Source: Castellaniella sp. MT123
GTDB lineage: Bacteria; Pseudomonadota; Gammaproteobacteria; Burkholderiales; Burkholderiaceae_B
DNA length: 64,000 nucleotides
NCBI RefSeq assembly: GCF_039614765.1
Contig: NZ_CP154879.1
Coordinates: forward strand, 2,170,001-2,234,000
Reading direction: 5' to 3'
A model generated the notes under the pieces. That model did not search any database. It worked only from the letters and a program-made list of their open reading frames with translations, and was not told the origin of the DNA. Position 1 is the first letter of the stretch, and the number at the start of each line of letters is the position of its first letter. The translations under genes and the position numbers were made by a program. Positions 38,988 to 51,956 of this stretch are shown here, piece by piece.

Positions 38988-40370
38988 ATGCATGCACACC
39001 CCACGGAACGCCCCGCCGTTTCCGGCCCAACCACTCTGGCCCGCACCCTGAAGAACCGCCACATCCAGATGATCGCGCTGGGCGGCGCGATCGGCACTGG
39101 ATTGTTCTATGGTTCGGCGGCATCCATCCAGCTGGTGGGGCCCGGCATCATCCTGTCGTACCTGATCGGCGGGCTGGTGATCTACCTGATCATGCGCATG
39201 CTGGGCGAGATGTCCACGCAGGAACCGGTATCCGGCGCCTTCAGCCATTTCGCCTATCGCTACTGGGGCGGCTTCGCCGGCTTTCTGTCCGGCTGGAACT
39301 ACTGGCTACTGTATGTGCTGGTCAGCATGGCCGAACTATCGGTCGTGGGCATTTACGTGAACTACTGGCTGCCGGATTTTCCCGCTTGGGCCAGCGCCCT
39401 GGTCGTGCTGCTCGGGGTCACGGCGCTGAATCTGCTGAACGTGCGCCTGTACGGCGAAAGCGAATTCTGGCTGGCCTTCATCAAGATCGCCGCCATCATC
39501 GGCATGATCGTCCTGGGGTTGCTGCTGATCGTCCTGGGTTCCGACGATAAGGCCAGCGGCTTGAGCAATCTGTGGATCCACGGCGGCTTTCTACCCAACG
39601 GCATCCGCGGCCTGCTGCTATCGCTGGTCGTGGTGATGTTTTCCTTTGGCGGCACGGAACTGATCGGCATCACCGCCGGCGAAGCCGACAACCCCCGGCG
39701 CAGCATCCCCAAGGCCATCAATCAGGTGCTGTGGCGCATCCTGCTGTTCTACGTCGGCGCCCTGGCCGTGCTGGTCATCCTGTACCCCTGGAATCAGATC
39801 GGTACCCAGGGCAGCCCGTTCGTCCTGATCTTTTCGAATCTGGGCATCCCCGCCGCGCCCGATATCCTGAATCTGGTGGTGCTGACCGCAGCCGTTTCGG
39901 TCTACAACAGCGGCATCTACAGCAACGGACGCATGCTCTACAGCCTGGCGCAGCAGGGCAATGCGCCGCGCATTTTTCTGCGCTTGAGCCCCCGCCAGGT
40001 GCCCTGGATGGGCATCCTGTTCTCGTCGGCCTGCACGCTGGTGATCGTGGTGATCAATTTCCTGGTGCCGGAAGGCGCGTTCATGCGGATCATGGCGGTG
40101 GCCACCGCTGCCGCAGCGACGACCTGGATGATGATCGTGTTGGTGCACCTGCGCTTCCGGCGGGCGCACGACGCCTCCCAACTGCATTTCCTGTCCCCCG
40201 GGTTTCCCTGGGTGAACTATCTGTGCGCGGCATTCCTGGCGGGTCTGGTGGGGCTGATGACACAGCTGGATGACACCCGGCCGGCGGTCTACGTGCTGCC
40301 AGTGTGGTTGCTGGTGTTGTATATGGGATATCGTCTCCGTCAAAGTTCGAGGCTGACACGCCCACAGTAG
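38988..40370 (+). CDS. aroP: Aromatic amino acid permease-like APC transporter
   Basis: The 460-residue, 12-helix amino acid permease resembles E. coli AroP closely: LKNRHIQMIALGGAIGTGLF at the start, GEMSTQEPVSGAFSHFAYRYWGGFAGFLSGWNYWLLYVLV, FSFGGTELIGITAGEADNPRRSIPKAINQV and LAQQGNAPR. Its place after trpGDC fits uptake of tryptophan or other aromatic amino acids, but related proteins carry proline, GABA or histidine, so specificity is inferred. It starts 28 bases after the HIT gene and may be in the same transcript. Confidence 0.82.
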   Translation: MHAHPTERPAVSGPTTLARTLKNRHIQMIALGGAIGTGLFYGSAASIQLVGPGIILSYLIGGLVIYLIMRMLGEMSTQEPVSGAFSHFAYRYWGGFAGFLSGWNYWLLYVLVSMAELSVVGIYVNYWLPDFPAWASALVVLLGVTALNLLNVRLYGESEFWLAFIKIAAIIGMIVLGLLLIVLGSDDKASGLSNLWIHGGFLPNGIRGLLLSLVVVMFSFGGTELIGITAGEADNPRRSIPKAINQVLWRILLFYVGALAVLVILYPWNQIGTQGSPFVLIFSNLGIPAAPDILNLVVLTAAVSVYNSGIYSNGRMLYSLAQQGNAPRIFLRLSPRQVPWMGILFSSACTLVIVVINFLVPEGAFMRIMAVATAAAATTWMMIVLVHLRFRRAHDASQLHFLSPGFPWVNYLCAAFLAGLVGLMTQLDDTRPAVYVLPVWLLVLYMGYRLRQSSRLTRPQ

Positions 40371-40685
40371 GCCATCTCACCCGGAAAATCCGGAGAATCA
40401 CCCCATCAACCCGAGAGGCTCCAGTGGTGCGGGAAGAGCTGCCAGCGCGCCCGGTCGGACGGCGCCGGATGCTTCTGAAGGGAAGCCGGGGGAAGTCGGC
40501 GGGTGTGTTTGAGGCCGAAGGCCGAGTTCGCCCGCCGCCCGGCTGGACGAAGAAGATCCGGGAAGTCCGGCCAAAGGCCGGACCGCCGTCTGGGGCGCGC
40601 TGGCAGCCCTTCCCGCGCCACTGCGCACGAAGCAACATAAACGGCACGCGCCACGGACCACAGTCACGCCACAACGAACGCCATA
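40371..40685. repeat. Intergenic region with palindromic GC-rich repeat-like sequence
   Basis: No gene is supported here. The stretch holds palindromic words (GGCCGAAGGCC, CGGCCAAAGGCCG, CCCGCCG/CGGCGGG) and phrases such as GTGTTTGAGGCCGAAGGCC that I remember as part of a dispersed repeat in Burkholderiales. It separates the permease gene from the end of the oppositely oriented ATP synthase operon. Confidence 0.45.
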
Positions 40686-40688
40686 AGC

Positions 40689-40720
40689 AAAAAGGGGCGC
40701 TCACAAGAGCACCCCTTCTC
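40689..40720 (-). terminator. Intrinsic terminator of the ATP synthase operon
   Basis: On the minus strand, AAGGGGTGCTC-TTGT-GAGCGCCCCTT forms an 11-bp stem with one mismatch, followed by TTT. It lies 27 bases after the atpC stop. Confidence 0.8.
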
Positions 40721-40746
40721 ATCGCACCCGATCAAAAACCAGCCGA

Positions 40747-41172
40747 TCAGTGCGACGTCCGCTTCTGGCTGAATTTCCGGGCTGCCGCCGCCTGAGCAGC
40801 CAGCATCGCCAGTTCGGCTTCCACCACCGCGATGTCCGCCTTGTCCTTCGTGTTGCGCAAGGCTTCCTCGGCGCGCTCGCGTGCCTTGACCGCCTTGGCC
40901 TCGTCCAGATCGGCGGCGCGGATGGCCGTATCCGACAGCACCGTCACCGCGTGCGGCTGAACTTCCAGAATGCCGCCCGCCACGAAGATGTTCTCTTCCG
41001 TGCCGTCGTCACGCTTGATCTTCAGCGTACCCGGACGAATACGTGAAATCAGGGGAGTATGCCCCGGCAGAATGCCCAGGTCGCCGGATTCTCCGGGCAG
41101 GGCGACGAACGTCGCCTCGCCTGAAAAAATCGAGGCCTCCGCACTGACCACTTCGATGTGAAGAGTCGCCAT
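40747..41172 (-). CDS. atpC: ATP synthase epsilon subunit
   Basis: The 141-residue central-stalk subunit couples rotation and inhibits ATP hydrolysis. The N-terminal beta-sandwich ([38 protein letters not shown]) is followed by the two-helix hairpin ([34 protein letters not shown]). The start at 41172 has AAGGA six bases upstream. It is the last gene of the operon. Confidence 0.96.
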   Translation of the reverse strand: MATLHIEVVSAEASIFSGEATFVALPGESGDLGILPGHTPLISRIRPGTLKIKRDDGTEENIFVAGGILEVQPHAVTVLSDTAIRAADLDEAKAVKARERAEEALRNTKDKADIAVVEAELAMLAAQAAAARKFSQKRTSH

Positions 41173-41181
41173 GTGCAATCC

Positions 41182-43551
<2,370 letters not shown>

Positions 43552-43600
43552 CTATTCCCTTGAGCTGACCAGGGCGCCCGTCAGGCACCCCGACTGCAAC

Positions 43601-45142
<1,542 letters not shown>

Positions 45143-45178
45143 GGTAAGACTCCTGGAATCCTGTTATGTGGCCCGCCA

Positions 45179-45718
45179 TCATGCGGCCAGCGTATCGCGC
45201 AGACTGGCCAGCCGGGCCTGCACGGAGGTGTCGAGCACGTGGTCGCCGACGGCGACGCGCACACCGCCGATCAGTTCCGGGTCAACGGTGACTTGCGACT
45301 TCAGTTTGAGGCCGAACTTGCGCTCCAGACCCTGTACCAGGCCGGCCACCTGGGCGTCATCCAGCGGAAAGGCGCTGGTGATGCGCGCCAGCGCCGTGCC
45401 TTCGAGCTGATTGCGCAGCTGCTCGAATTGTTCGGCGATCTGAGGCAGAACCTGGACGCGGTGGTTTTCCACCACCAGAGCCACGAGGTTGGCGGCCGGT
45501 TCGGGCAGCGCCTGCGGGATCAGCCCGGTGAGCAGCTGGATGCGTTGCGCGTCGCTCAGACGCGGATCGCCCATGGCTTCGAGCACGTCGGGCAGGCTCG
45601 ATACCTGGGCCAGCAACGACAGGATGTCGGACCAGGACTCGAGGCCGCGCGCGTCGTTGCGCACGGCTTCGAACAAGGCCTCGGCGTAGGGTCGCGCGAT
45701 AGTAGACAGTTCAGCCAT
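45179..45718 (-). CDS. atpH: ATP synthase delta subunit
   Basis: The 179-residue peripheral-stalk subunit anchors F1 to the b subunits. [19 protein letters not shown] is the typical N-terminus, and the C-terminal [38 protein letters not shown] is the family signature. It lies 12 bases after atpF. Confidence 0.96.
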   Translation of the reverse strand: MAELSTIARPYAEALFEAVRNDARGLESWSDILSLLAQVSSLPDVLEAMGDPRLSDAQRIQLLTGLIPQALPEPAANLVALVVENHRVQVLPQIAEQFEQLRNQLEGTALARITSAFPLDDAQVAGLVQGLERKFGLKLKSQVTVDPELIGGVRVAVGDHVLDTSVQARLASLRDTLAA

Positions 45719-45730
45719 GACTCGCCCTGA

Positions 45731-46201
45731 TCAGAGTTGCGCCTTGAGCTGGTCCAGCAGCTCGGCGTGTGCCTTCGCGTCGACTTCGCGACGCAGGATC
45801 TGCTCGGCACCCTTGACGGCCAGCACGGCGACTTCGGCGCGTAGCGTTTCACGGGCGCGTTGCGCTTCCTGAGCGGCATCTTGACGGGCCTGAGCAACGA
45901 TCCGGGCCTTTTCGGCCTCGGCTTCGCGGCGGGCTTCGTCGATCAGCGAGGCTGCCTGTTTTTCGGCTTCGCCCAGACGGGCATGGTTTTCGGTCTTGGA
46001 GGCCGCTTCCATCAGGCTGACACGGGCCTGAGCCTGCGCCAGATCGGCCTTGCCCTTTTCGGCGGCAGCCAGACCGTCGGCGATTTTCTGGCGCCGATCA
46101 TCGATTGCCTTCGTCAGGGGTGGCCAGATGAATTTCATCGTAAACCAACCCAGAACGAAAAACACGATCATCTGGAAAAAGAGAGTCGCGTTTAAATTCA
46201 C
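45731..46201 (-). CDS. atpF: ATP synthase b subunit
   Basis: The 156-residue subunit has one N-terminal membrane helix ([25 protein letters not shown]) and a long charged coiled-coil stalk rich in alanine, glutamate and arginine. The same length as E. coli AtpF. Translation starts at GTG (46201), preceded by AGGGAAACGACC. A 129-base gap with several hairpins separates it from atpE. Confidence 0.96.
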   Translation of the reverse strand: MNLNATLFFQMIVFFVLGWFTMKFIWPPLTKAIDDRRQKIADGLAAAEKGKADLAQAQARVSLMEAASKTENHARLGEAEKQAASLIDEARREAEAEKARIVAQARQDAAQEAQRARETLRAEVAVLAVKGAEQILRREVDAKAHAELLDQLKAQL

Positions 46202-46330
46202 GGTCGTTTCCCTAATTTACCCACTCGTGCCCTGCGGCAAGCCCGCAAGGCACCAAACCTGGCCGTCCGCCGCGCTGAAGCCGCCGGACGAGCCCCTGGC
46301 CCACACGCACAGCGCGGGCCTGCGCTGCAA
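46202..46330 (-). promoter_or_regulatory. Structured atpE-atpF intercistronic region
   Basis: Three inverted repeats occupy this 129-base gap. GTGCC-C-TGCGG / CCGCA-A-GGCAC (46227-46253) gives ten pairs with a 1x1 mismatch. CGTCCG / CGGACG spans 46264-46290. CAGCGC / GCGCTG spans 46310-46327, close after the atpE stop. None has a T-tract. They could protect the atpE message 3' end or set the expression ratio of subunit c to the rest. Confidence 0.5.
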
Positions 46331-46600
<270 letters not shown>

Positions 46601-46672
46601 TTAGTCGAAAAATCAAAAACCAGAGTCGGGACGAGCCCGTGGACCTGCTCGGGAATTCCCGAGCAGACCGTT

Positions 46673-47551
46673 TTAGTGGCCTTCGTGCGCCAACCCGATA
46701 TACACCAGGGTCAGCATCATGAAGATGTATGCCTGCAGCAGCACGATCAGGATATGGAAGATCGCCCACGCCGAGCCGGCCAGCACGTGCCCGAAAGCGA
46801 GGCTGACGCTAGTCGCGTTCATCCCGGTCCAGGCACCCCCCAGCAAGGCGATCAGCATGAACAGCAGTTCGCCTGCATACATATTGCCGAACAGCCGCAT
46901 GCCCAGAGACACGGTCTTGGCGACATATTCGATGAGATTCAACAGCAGATTGAATGGAGCCAGGAGAATGGCCCCCACACCATGGGCGTGGAACGGAGCG
47001 GTGAAGAGTTCCTTCACGAAGCCGCCGGGGTGCTTGATCTTGATGCCGTAGTACAGCGTCAGCAGCAGCACGCCCAGGGACATGCCCATCGGAACGTTCA
47101 GGTCGGCGGTCGGCAGGATACGGTGGTAGTACAGCGGATCGGCATGATCGGTGCCCAGACCGGTCAGGCGGAAGAGCGAGCCCATCAGGTCAACCGGGAT
47201 CAGGTCCAGCGCGTTCATCAGCGTGATCCACAGAAACACGGTCAGCGCCAGCGGCGCTGCGAACAGGCGGGACTTTTCGTTGGGGACGATGTTCTTCGCT
47301 TCTTCGTGGACCATGCCCACCAGCATTTCCACGGAGGTCTGGAAGCGCCCCGGGACGTCTGTCGTGGCGTGGCGCGCTGCGCGCCACAGAAAGTAGACGA
47401 CGATGGCCCCCATCAGGATGGACCAGAACAGGGAGTCGTAGTTCACGACGCCGAAGTTGGCAATGATGTCCTGCTTGTGACCGAGATTGTTCAAATGCAC
47501 CAAGTGGTGCTGAATGTATTCGGACTGAGGCGTCGTTACAGCATCGGTCAT
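46673..47551 (-). CDS. atpB: ATP synthase a subunit
   Basis: The 292-residue integral membrane subunit forms the proton half-channels. The essential arginine lies in [20 protein letters not shown], and the C-terminal [26 protein letters not shown] is the family end. The start at 47551 ([17 protein letters not shown]) has AAGGG upstream; an in-frame ATG eight codons earlier lacks one. Confidence 0.97.
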   Translation of the reverse strand: MTDAVTTPQSEYIQHHLVHLNNLGHKQDIIANFGVVNYDSLFWSILMGAIVVYFLWRAARHATTDVPGRFQTSVEMLVGMVHEEAKNIVPNEKSRLFAAPLALTVFLWITLMNALDLIPVDLMGSLFRLTGLGTDHADPLYYHRILPTADLNVPMGMSLGVLLLTLYYGIKIKHPGGFVKELFTAPFHAHGVGAILLAPFNLLLNLIEYVAKTVSLGMRLFGNMYAGELLFMLIALLGGAWTGMNATSVSLAFGHVLAGSAWAIFHILIVLLQAYIFMMLTLVYIGLAHEGH

Positions 47552-47576
47552 CGGTAACCCTTCAAACGTAATCAAA

Positions 47577-48050
47577 TCATGGCATGCGGCGCAAGGCCAG
47601 CAACACCACGTACCCCTTCATGACGCCCAGCAGCCCCAGCAAAAAAGCCGGCCAGACCAGCCAACCGGCCCAGTGCCACGCCACCAGGACCACCACCCCG
47701 CCAGCTACCGTCAGCTTGAGGGCCTCACCCCAGAAAAAGGCGAGCGATCCCGGGCGTTTGGGCCCGAAGTACCCCAGCAGCAGCCGTAAGGCAAACAGCG
47801 AATTGGGTACAAAATAGGCCGCCGCCCCGATCAAGGCGGAAGCCCCAGCGTCTTTCCCAGCAATCCCCCAGGCCCCCAGCACGACCAGCATTCCAGTGAA
47901 TGCCTGCGCCGCGAGCGCCTGAAACAGGCCGACCCTGGAACGTCTGGCAATGGCGGCACGATCCTGATCGCTGAGCACCAGCGCTTCGGTCGAAGCCGAC
48001 GATCCGTCACCCAACCCACCGCGCGGATCCGATGCGGTTCGATCAACCAT
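47577..48050 (-). CDS. atpI: ATP synthase subunit I
   Basis: The 157-residue protein has an N-terminal polar region and four hydrophobic segments (from [24 protein letters not shown], with the conserved [22 protein letters not shown]). AtpI assists assembly of the c ring and may transport magnesium; it is not part of the final enzyme. It is the first gene of the operon, 25 bases before atpB. Confidence 0.88.
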   Translation of the reverse strand: MVDRTASDPRGGLGDGSSASTEALVLSDQDRAAIARRSRVGLFQALAAQAFTGMLVVLGAWGIAGKDAGASALIGAAAYFVPNSLFALRLLLGYFGPKRPGSLAFFWGEALKLTVAGGVVVLVAWHWAGWLVWPAFLLGLLGVMKGYVVLLALRRMP

Positions 48051-48071
48051 AAAAACAGCCGTTCACAGTAC

Positions 48072-48114
48072 GGCCACCCAACCAGGTGGCCAATAGTCAA
48101 ACCCTTGAATTATA
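48072..48114 (-). promoter_or_regulatory. Candidate atp operon promoter and leader hairpin
   Basis: On the minus strand a perfect TATAAT (48114-48109) lies 59 bases before the atpI start; no good -35 element was found. The short leader would carry a perfect hairpin, GGCCACC-N6-GGTGGCC (48072-48091). Confidence 0.45.
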
Positions 48115-48369
48115 GCGTCTTTCCAGTCAGGATCCAGCCCCCGGACTCGAAAGGCGCACCATTTTAACTCAGTTCCGCCCGCCACGCTCGGCACTCGGCC
48201 AAATGAGCCGATTGACTAGTGCATTCGGTTGAGGCGTAGGTCTTTTCCGGACAAACGGCCTAGCTTGTCCATCCTATGGGTGTGGATTTTGCCGACTCGT
48301 AACATCGTCCCTACACATCACGGTCCGAAACGCTCAGCAAATGTTTCGTTCTGACACAGGAGGTTCGCC
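48115..48369. other. Divergent intergenic region between atpI and csgE
   Basis: No gene is supported. TTGACT at 48212-48217 is a possible -35 for the curli operon, but no good -10 follows at 16-18 bases. The region presumably holds the curli promoter and its operators, which I could not define. Confidence 0.4.
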
Positions 48370-48813
48370 GTGCGGTTCTCTGGTCTTCGGTGCAGTGCCT
48401 TTGTCCTGGCTCTTCTGAGCACGGTGGCGGCTGCGCAGGAACCGGAACCGCCGAAGAATGTGCTGGATCAGGGGCAGATCAATAACGATCCACTCAGAGG
48501 GATCGTGATCAACCGAACCATGACCGTGCTGGGATGGGATTTTTACCGAAACTTTACGCAGGTCTGGCAGGCGTTGTATCCGGACTCTCAGAACACGCTG
48601 ACCATCACGGAGCGGCCCACCGCTCAGTTCGGCAGCGAGATCTGGATCAGTTACCAGAACCAGAATTTGTATCACACGTTTCTATCGCCCGCCCGTTCCC
48701 GAGCAAAGGACGAGAGCCGGAATGCAGTGGAAGTCGTGCACAACAACATCGAGATCATCGACGCACAGCGGAAGTTTGTTCAGGACGCCGACCTGGGTCC
48801 CGAGGAGATGTAA
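48370..48813 (+). CDS. csgE: Curli assembly protein CsgE
   Basis: The 147-residue periplasmic protein gates the CsgG pore and brings in curli subunits. A signal peptide (MRFSGLRCSAFVLALLSTVAAAQ) is followed by the CsgE domain: GIVINRTMTVLGWDFYRNFTQVW, TITERPTAQFGSEIWISYQNQ, LYHTFLSP. Translation starts at GTG with AGGAGG six bases upstream. It opens a csgE-F-G-B-A unit in which all genes run in one direction, unlike the divergent csgDEFG/csgBAC of E. coli. No csgD precedes it. Confidence 0.92.
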   Translation: MRFSGLRCSAFVLALLSTVAAAQEPEPPKNVLDQGQINNDPLRGIVINRTMTVLGWDFYRNFTQVWQALYPDSQNTLTITERPTAQFGSEIWISYQNQNLYHTFLSPARSRAKDESRNAVEVVHNNIEIIDAQRKFVQDADLGPEEM

Positions 48814-49218
48814 ATGAGCTTACATAAAGTCAGGACTCACTTGCGGAAGGCCCCCATCCGGACTGCGCTGGCGGTTGTTGCATCCTGCGCGCTGCTGTCC
48901 GGCCCCGCGATCGCCGGGCAGCTGCAATACACGCCGGTCAACCCGTCATTCGGCGGGAATCCGCTCAACGGTCCCAACCTGCTGCAAAGCGCCCAGGCGC
49001 AGAAGCGATACCCGTACCCGATGGACGACCTTGGGCTCGACAACATTGGGCAAATCCTGCAGACCAACAACGGATTCCTGATCCAGCGAGGTAACACCTT
49101 GTATTGGGTGGATCTCAACGGAAATGCGCATCCCATCAACCTGAACGGATCCAGCACGACGACCGCCACCCCCAGCACATCCAGCATCACCGGCACGACA
49201 AACATACCGATCAACTGA
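48814..49218 (+). CDS. csgF: Curli assembly protein CsgF
   Basis: The 134-residue protein lies directly after csgE, with its GAGGAG inside csgE. After a signal peptide (cleavage after AIA), the mature N-terminus GQLQYTPVNPSFGGNP and LNGPNLLQSAQAQ is the part that inserts into CsgG. CsgF moves to the cell surface and helps the nucleator CsgB. The C-terminal tail is rich in threonine and serine and not conserved. Confidence 0.93.
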   Translation: MSLHKVRTHLRKAPIRTALAVVASCALLSGPAIAGQLQYTPVNPSFGGNPLNGPNLLQSAQAQKRYPYPMDDLGLDNIGQILQTNNGFLIQRGNTLYWVDLNGNAHPINLNGSSTTTATPSTSSITGTTNIPIN

Positions 49219-49246
49219 CCCGGAAAACCAACCTCGAGGATCTATC

Positions 49247-50203
49247 ATGGGCACCCTTCAGATCTCGATCTTCCCAGCCGTATTCCGGGCTCGTCGCCTG
49301 GCCATCAGCGCCCTGGCATTGCTGACCCTGTCGGCTTGCGCCTTGCAAAAGCCGATGAACGTGTCGAATGAAGCGCAACTGACTCCGGCCACGCCTTCCA
49401 CGATCGATCTGCTGAAGCTGCCCCCCCCTCAGCGCAAAATCGTGGCGGCCGTGTATGGGTTCCGGGACGAGACGGGTCAATACAAACCGTCGCCCAGCAG
49501 CGCGTTTTCCACGGCCGTGACCCAGGGTGCCGCGTCGATGCTGATGAAAGCCCTGAAGGATTCCGGCTGGTACATCCCGGTGGAACGCGAAGGCCTGCAA
49601 TCCCTGCTGACCGAACGCCGGGTCCTGCGCGCGGTGGACGATCAACCGCAAAACGGAGGGCAACCGCGCGCCGGTGTCCCGAACCTGCTGCCCGCGTCGA
49701 TCATCCTGGAAGGCGGCATCGTCGCCTATGACACCAATACGCGCACCGGAGGCCTGGGCGCCAAATTCCTGGGAATCGGCCTGACGACCCAGTACAGCGT
49801 GGACCAGGTCACGATCAATCTGCGGGCCGTGGACGTCAACACCGGCGAGATCCTGAACAGTGTGTCCACCAGCAAGACCATTTGGTCGTACGAAATCCAC
49901 CCGAGCTATTTCCGTTTCGTCAACTACTACGACCTGCTTGAGATCGAAGGAGGCTACACCAACAACGAACCCGCCCAGCTGGCGGTCAAGGAAGCCATCG
50001 ACGCCGCCGTCATGCATCTGACCGTCGGGGGAATCAAGGACAACCTCTGGCGCCTGAAGAACCCGTCCGACTGGAACAATCCCTTGCTTCAGCGCTATCT
50101 GAACGCCGAGAGGAAGGAATACACCGTGACAGTGACCCCACGCCAGCCAACCAAGCCGGAAACAGTGGTCACAACAGACGATGGCAAGGCATCCGCGCAT
50201 TGA
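49247..50203 (+). CDS. csgG: Curli secretion channel CsgG
   Basis: The 318-residue outer-membrane lipoprotein forms the nonameric channel for curli subunits. The lipobox is LSAC (ALLTLSACALQKP). RKIVAAVYGFRDETGQYKPS, FSTAVTQGAASMLMKAL, WYIPVEREGLQSLLTERR, LEGGIVAYDTNTRTGGLGAKFLGIG and VDVNTGEILNSV are family motifs. It is about 40 residues longer than E. coli CsgG (277), mainly through extensions at both ends. AGGA lies six bases before the ATG. Confidence 0.96.
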   Translation: MGTLQISIFPAVFRARRLAISALALLTLSACALQKPMNVSNEAQLTPATPSTIDLLKLPPPQRKIVAAVYGFRDETGQYKPSPSSAFSTAVTQGAASMLMKALKDSGWYIPVEREGLQSLLTERRVLRAVDDQPQNGGQPRAGVPNLLPASIILEGGIVAYDTNTRTGGLGAKFLGIGLTTQYSVDQVTINLRAVDVNTGEILNSVSTSKTIWSYEIHPSYFRFVNYYDLLEIEGGYTNNEPAQLAVKEAIDAAVMHLTVGGIKDNLWRLKNPSDWNNPLLQRYLNAERKEYTVTVTPRQPTKPETVVTTDDGKASAH

Positions 50204-50239
50204 GCGCCCTGCCGCCCTCCGCCTGATCTGGAGCCCATC

Positions 50240-50794
50240 ATGATCGATTTCAAACCACCCACCACAGGTCAGTCCGCCCGGCAGGGGCTGATCCTGGGCA
50301 TCTTCGCGCTGCTGACGGCAGCCCCCCTGACGGGCTACTGCGGCAATCCGGATCTTTCGTCCCTGTCGGAACTGCCTCCCACGGAGCTGGGCACACCATC
50401 CTTGCGGGCCACGGCCTTTCAGCAAGGAACCCTGAACACCAGCCACATCACCCAGAAAGGCGCCAATGCCATGGCATCGGTCTCTCAGGAAGGCGTCAAC
50501 AACCACGCCACGACCTCTCAGACCGGCATGAACAATGTCGCTGTCGTCGCCCAGTATGGGATGGGCAATGACGCTTCGATCACGCAAACCGGTGGCAACA
50601 ACTCCGGCGAGATCAACCAAAGAGGAATAGGAAATAAAGCCAGGCTGGAGCAGTACGCCAGCAATGCCTCCGCAACCCTCAACCAGTTCGGAAACGCCAA
50701 CCAGTTGATGGTGACCCAGTTAGCCCCGGGAGCGCTGGCTCCGGTCACGCAGATCGGCAACGGCCTGGTGCTCAAAGTATTTCTTTTCAAGTAA
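50240..50794 (+). CDS. csgB: Curlin repeat protein, probable nucleator CsgB
   Basis: The 184-residue protein has an N-terminal hydrophobic segment (LILGIFALLTAAPLTGY) and then about five curlin repeats of the S/T-x-Q-x-G-x-N-x-A type: ITQKGANAMASVSQ, EGVNNHATTSQ, TGMNNVAVVAQ, QTGGNNSGEINQ and RGIGNKARLEQ. It precedes the larger curlin gene, as csgB precedes csgA in E. coli, and its C-terminus is less regular (VTQIGNGLVLKVFLFK), which fits membrane anchoring. Assignment to CsgB rather than CsgA is by order and repeat quality. Confidence 0.85.
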   Translation: MIDFKPPTTGQSARQGLILGIFALLTAAPLTGYCGNPDLSSLSELPPTELGTPSLRATAFQQGTLNTSHITQKGANAMASVSQEGVNNHATTSQTGMNNVAVVAQYGMGNDASITQTGGNNSGEINQRGIGNKARLEQYASNASATLNQFGNANQLMVTQLAPGALAPVTQIGNGLVLKVFLFK

Positions 50795-50890
50795 GCCGAT
50801 ATCCGTTTTCGTTAGTGCAAAGCTCGGTACCAAGACCGCCGGGTGGCGTATTTCTCAAACAGGTCTTGTTGACTCTAGAGGAGCATCACC

Positions 50891-51514
50891 ATGAAAACCC
50901 AACTTTGCGCACTGGCATCCGGTCTCGCCCTGGCATTTGCAGGGACCGCGGCATTCGCAGGCAGCACTGGGAACACCTACCAGAATGGCTTCAACAATGA
51001 CGCGGCCATCACGCAGGCGTACAACGCCAGCGCCTCGGCCTCCATCAATCAGATGGGCAACAGCCACGTGGCCAAGGCGACCCAGAAGGACAACTGGTTC
51101 GGGCCATCCTCGATCGACATCACGCAGCGCGGCTATAACCAGTATGCCAATGCCACGCAAACCCATACTGCTTTCTCCAGTTCCAAGATCGTCCAGAAGG
51201 GCGACAGGAACGTGGCCAATACGACGCAGGAATACGCACTGGGCGTGAAGTCCGATGTGTATCAGGACGGCTACAAAAACACGGCCAACGTGAAGCAGAC
51301 GTCGTCGGTCGATGCCGATGCGAAGATCGTCCAGCTCGGCGCCCAAAACGTCGCCAATGTCACGGAGAAGAATGGCTGGCACCAGAGGGCCGACCTGTAT
51401 CAGAACGGCTATATGAATACCGCCACTGTCATGCAGACGGGTTCAAACCTGAGCGCAACGGCCGTCCAGATCGGCGCCTTCAACACGGCAACGTTCAATC
51501 AGACAGGCTGGTAA
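50891..51514 (+). CDS. csgA: Major curlin subunit CsgA
   Basis: The 207-residue secreted amyloid subunit has a signal peptide (MKTQLCALASGLALAFAGTAAFA) and then eight curlin repeats of about 22 residues: NTYQNGFNNDAAITQ, INQMGNSHVAKATQ, ITQRGYNQYANATQ, IVQKGDRNVANTTQ, VYQDGYKNTANVKQ, IVQLGAQNVANVTE, LYQNGYMNTATVMQ and VQIGAFNTATFNQ. It ends with TGW. Odd and even repeats differ: Y-Q-x-G-[YF] in most odd ones, I-V-Q-x-G in the even ones, so the real unit is about 45 residues. E. coli CsgA has five repeats. GAGGAG precedes the start. Confidence 0.93.
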   Translation: MKTQLCALASGLALAFAGTAAFAGSTGNTYQNGFNNDAAITQAYNASASASINQMGNSHVAKATQKDNWFGPSSIDITQRGYNQYANATQTHTAFSSSKIVQKGDRNVANTTQEYALGVKSDVYQDGYKNTANVKQTSSVDADAKIVQLGAQNVANVTEKNGWHQRADLYQNGYMNTATVMQTGSNLSATAVQIGAFNTATFNQTGW

Positions 51515-51544
51515 GCCTTCGGGCCCCGTTCAGGGGTGGTACTA

Positions 51545-51571
51545 CCGGGCGGGCCTTCGGGCCTCGCCCGG
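51545..51571 (+). terminator. Stable hairpin after csgA
   Basis: CCGGGCG-GGCC-TTCG-GGCC-T-CGCCCGG gives an 11-bp stem with one bulged T and a TTCG loop. No T-tract follows. It may stabilise the csgA message or reduce read-through into the downstream genes. Confidence 0.6.
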
Positions 51572-51613
51572 CCGCTGGAACAGCATCGTGCAATTCACGC
51601 ATCGGAGATGATC

Positions 51614-51931
51614 ATGATGGCCGCGGATACAAACCTGCAAGCATGGCTGGACACCGTACCCGGCACTCAGCCCAGCGTGGTCATCCCTTATGTGCAAAGT
51701 CGTGAAAACGGCATCGTCCGATATCAGCTGAACGCCACCAAGCAGGGCCTCGGCGGCATATCCACCATCAATCAGAGCGGCGACGTGCAACTGAAGGCCA
51801 ATACCCCTACTGCACTCACGCGTTTCTCCCTATCTGTCGGAGAACGGGACCAGTGTAAGATCGAGCTGGTTTTGTTTGCCAACGGTAACCCGGCGGGCAG
51901 CTATCAGTTTGAATGCCCGCGAGCCCAGTAA
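51614..51931 (+). CDS. CsgH/CsgC-like curli chaperone
   Basis: The 105-residue protein resembles the beta-sandwich CsgC/CsgH family that blocks premature curlin aggregation in the periplasm: VIPYVQSRENGIVRYQLNATKQG, GGISTINQSGDVQLKA, TRFSLSV and KIELVLFANGNPAGSYQFECP. The start at 51614 has GGAG six bases upstream; neighbouring ATGs at 51608 and 51617 are possible. None of these starts gives a signal peptide, which is unexpected for a periplasmic chaperone. Its 3' end lies just before the pgaA start. Confidence 0.7.
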   Translation: MMAADTNLQAWLDTVPGTQPSVVIPYVQSRENGIVRYQLNATKQGLGGISTINQSGDVQLKANTPTALTRFSLSVGERDQCKIELVLFANGNPAGSYQFECPRAQ

Positions 51932-51956
51932 ACCACGACTGACCGCGAGGCCCGCC

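Noticed and set aside
48115-48369. A csgD gene or clear curli promoter upstream of csgE
   Set aside because: No open frame with a LuxR domain is present, and the TTGACT at 48212 lacks a fitting -10 element.
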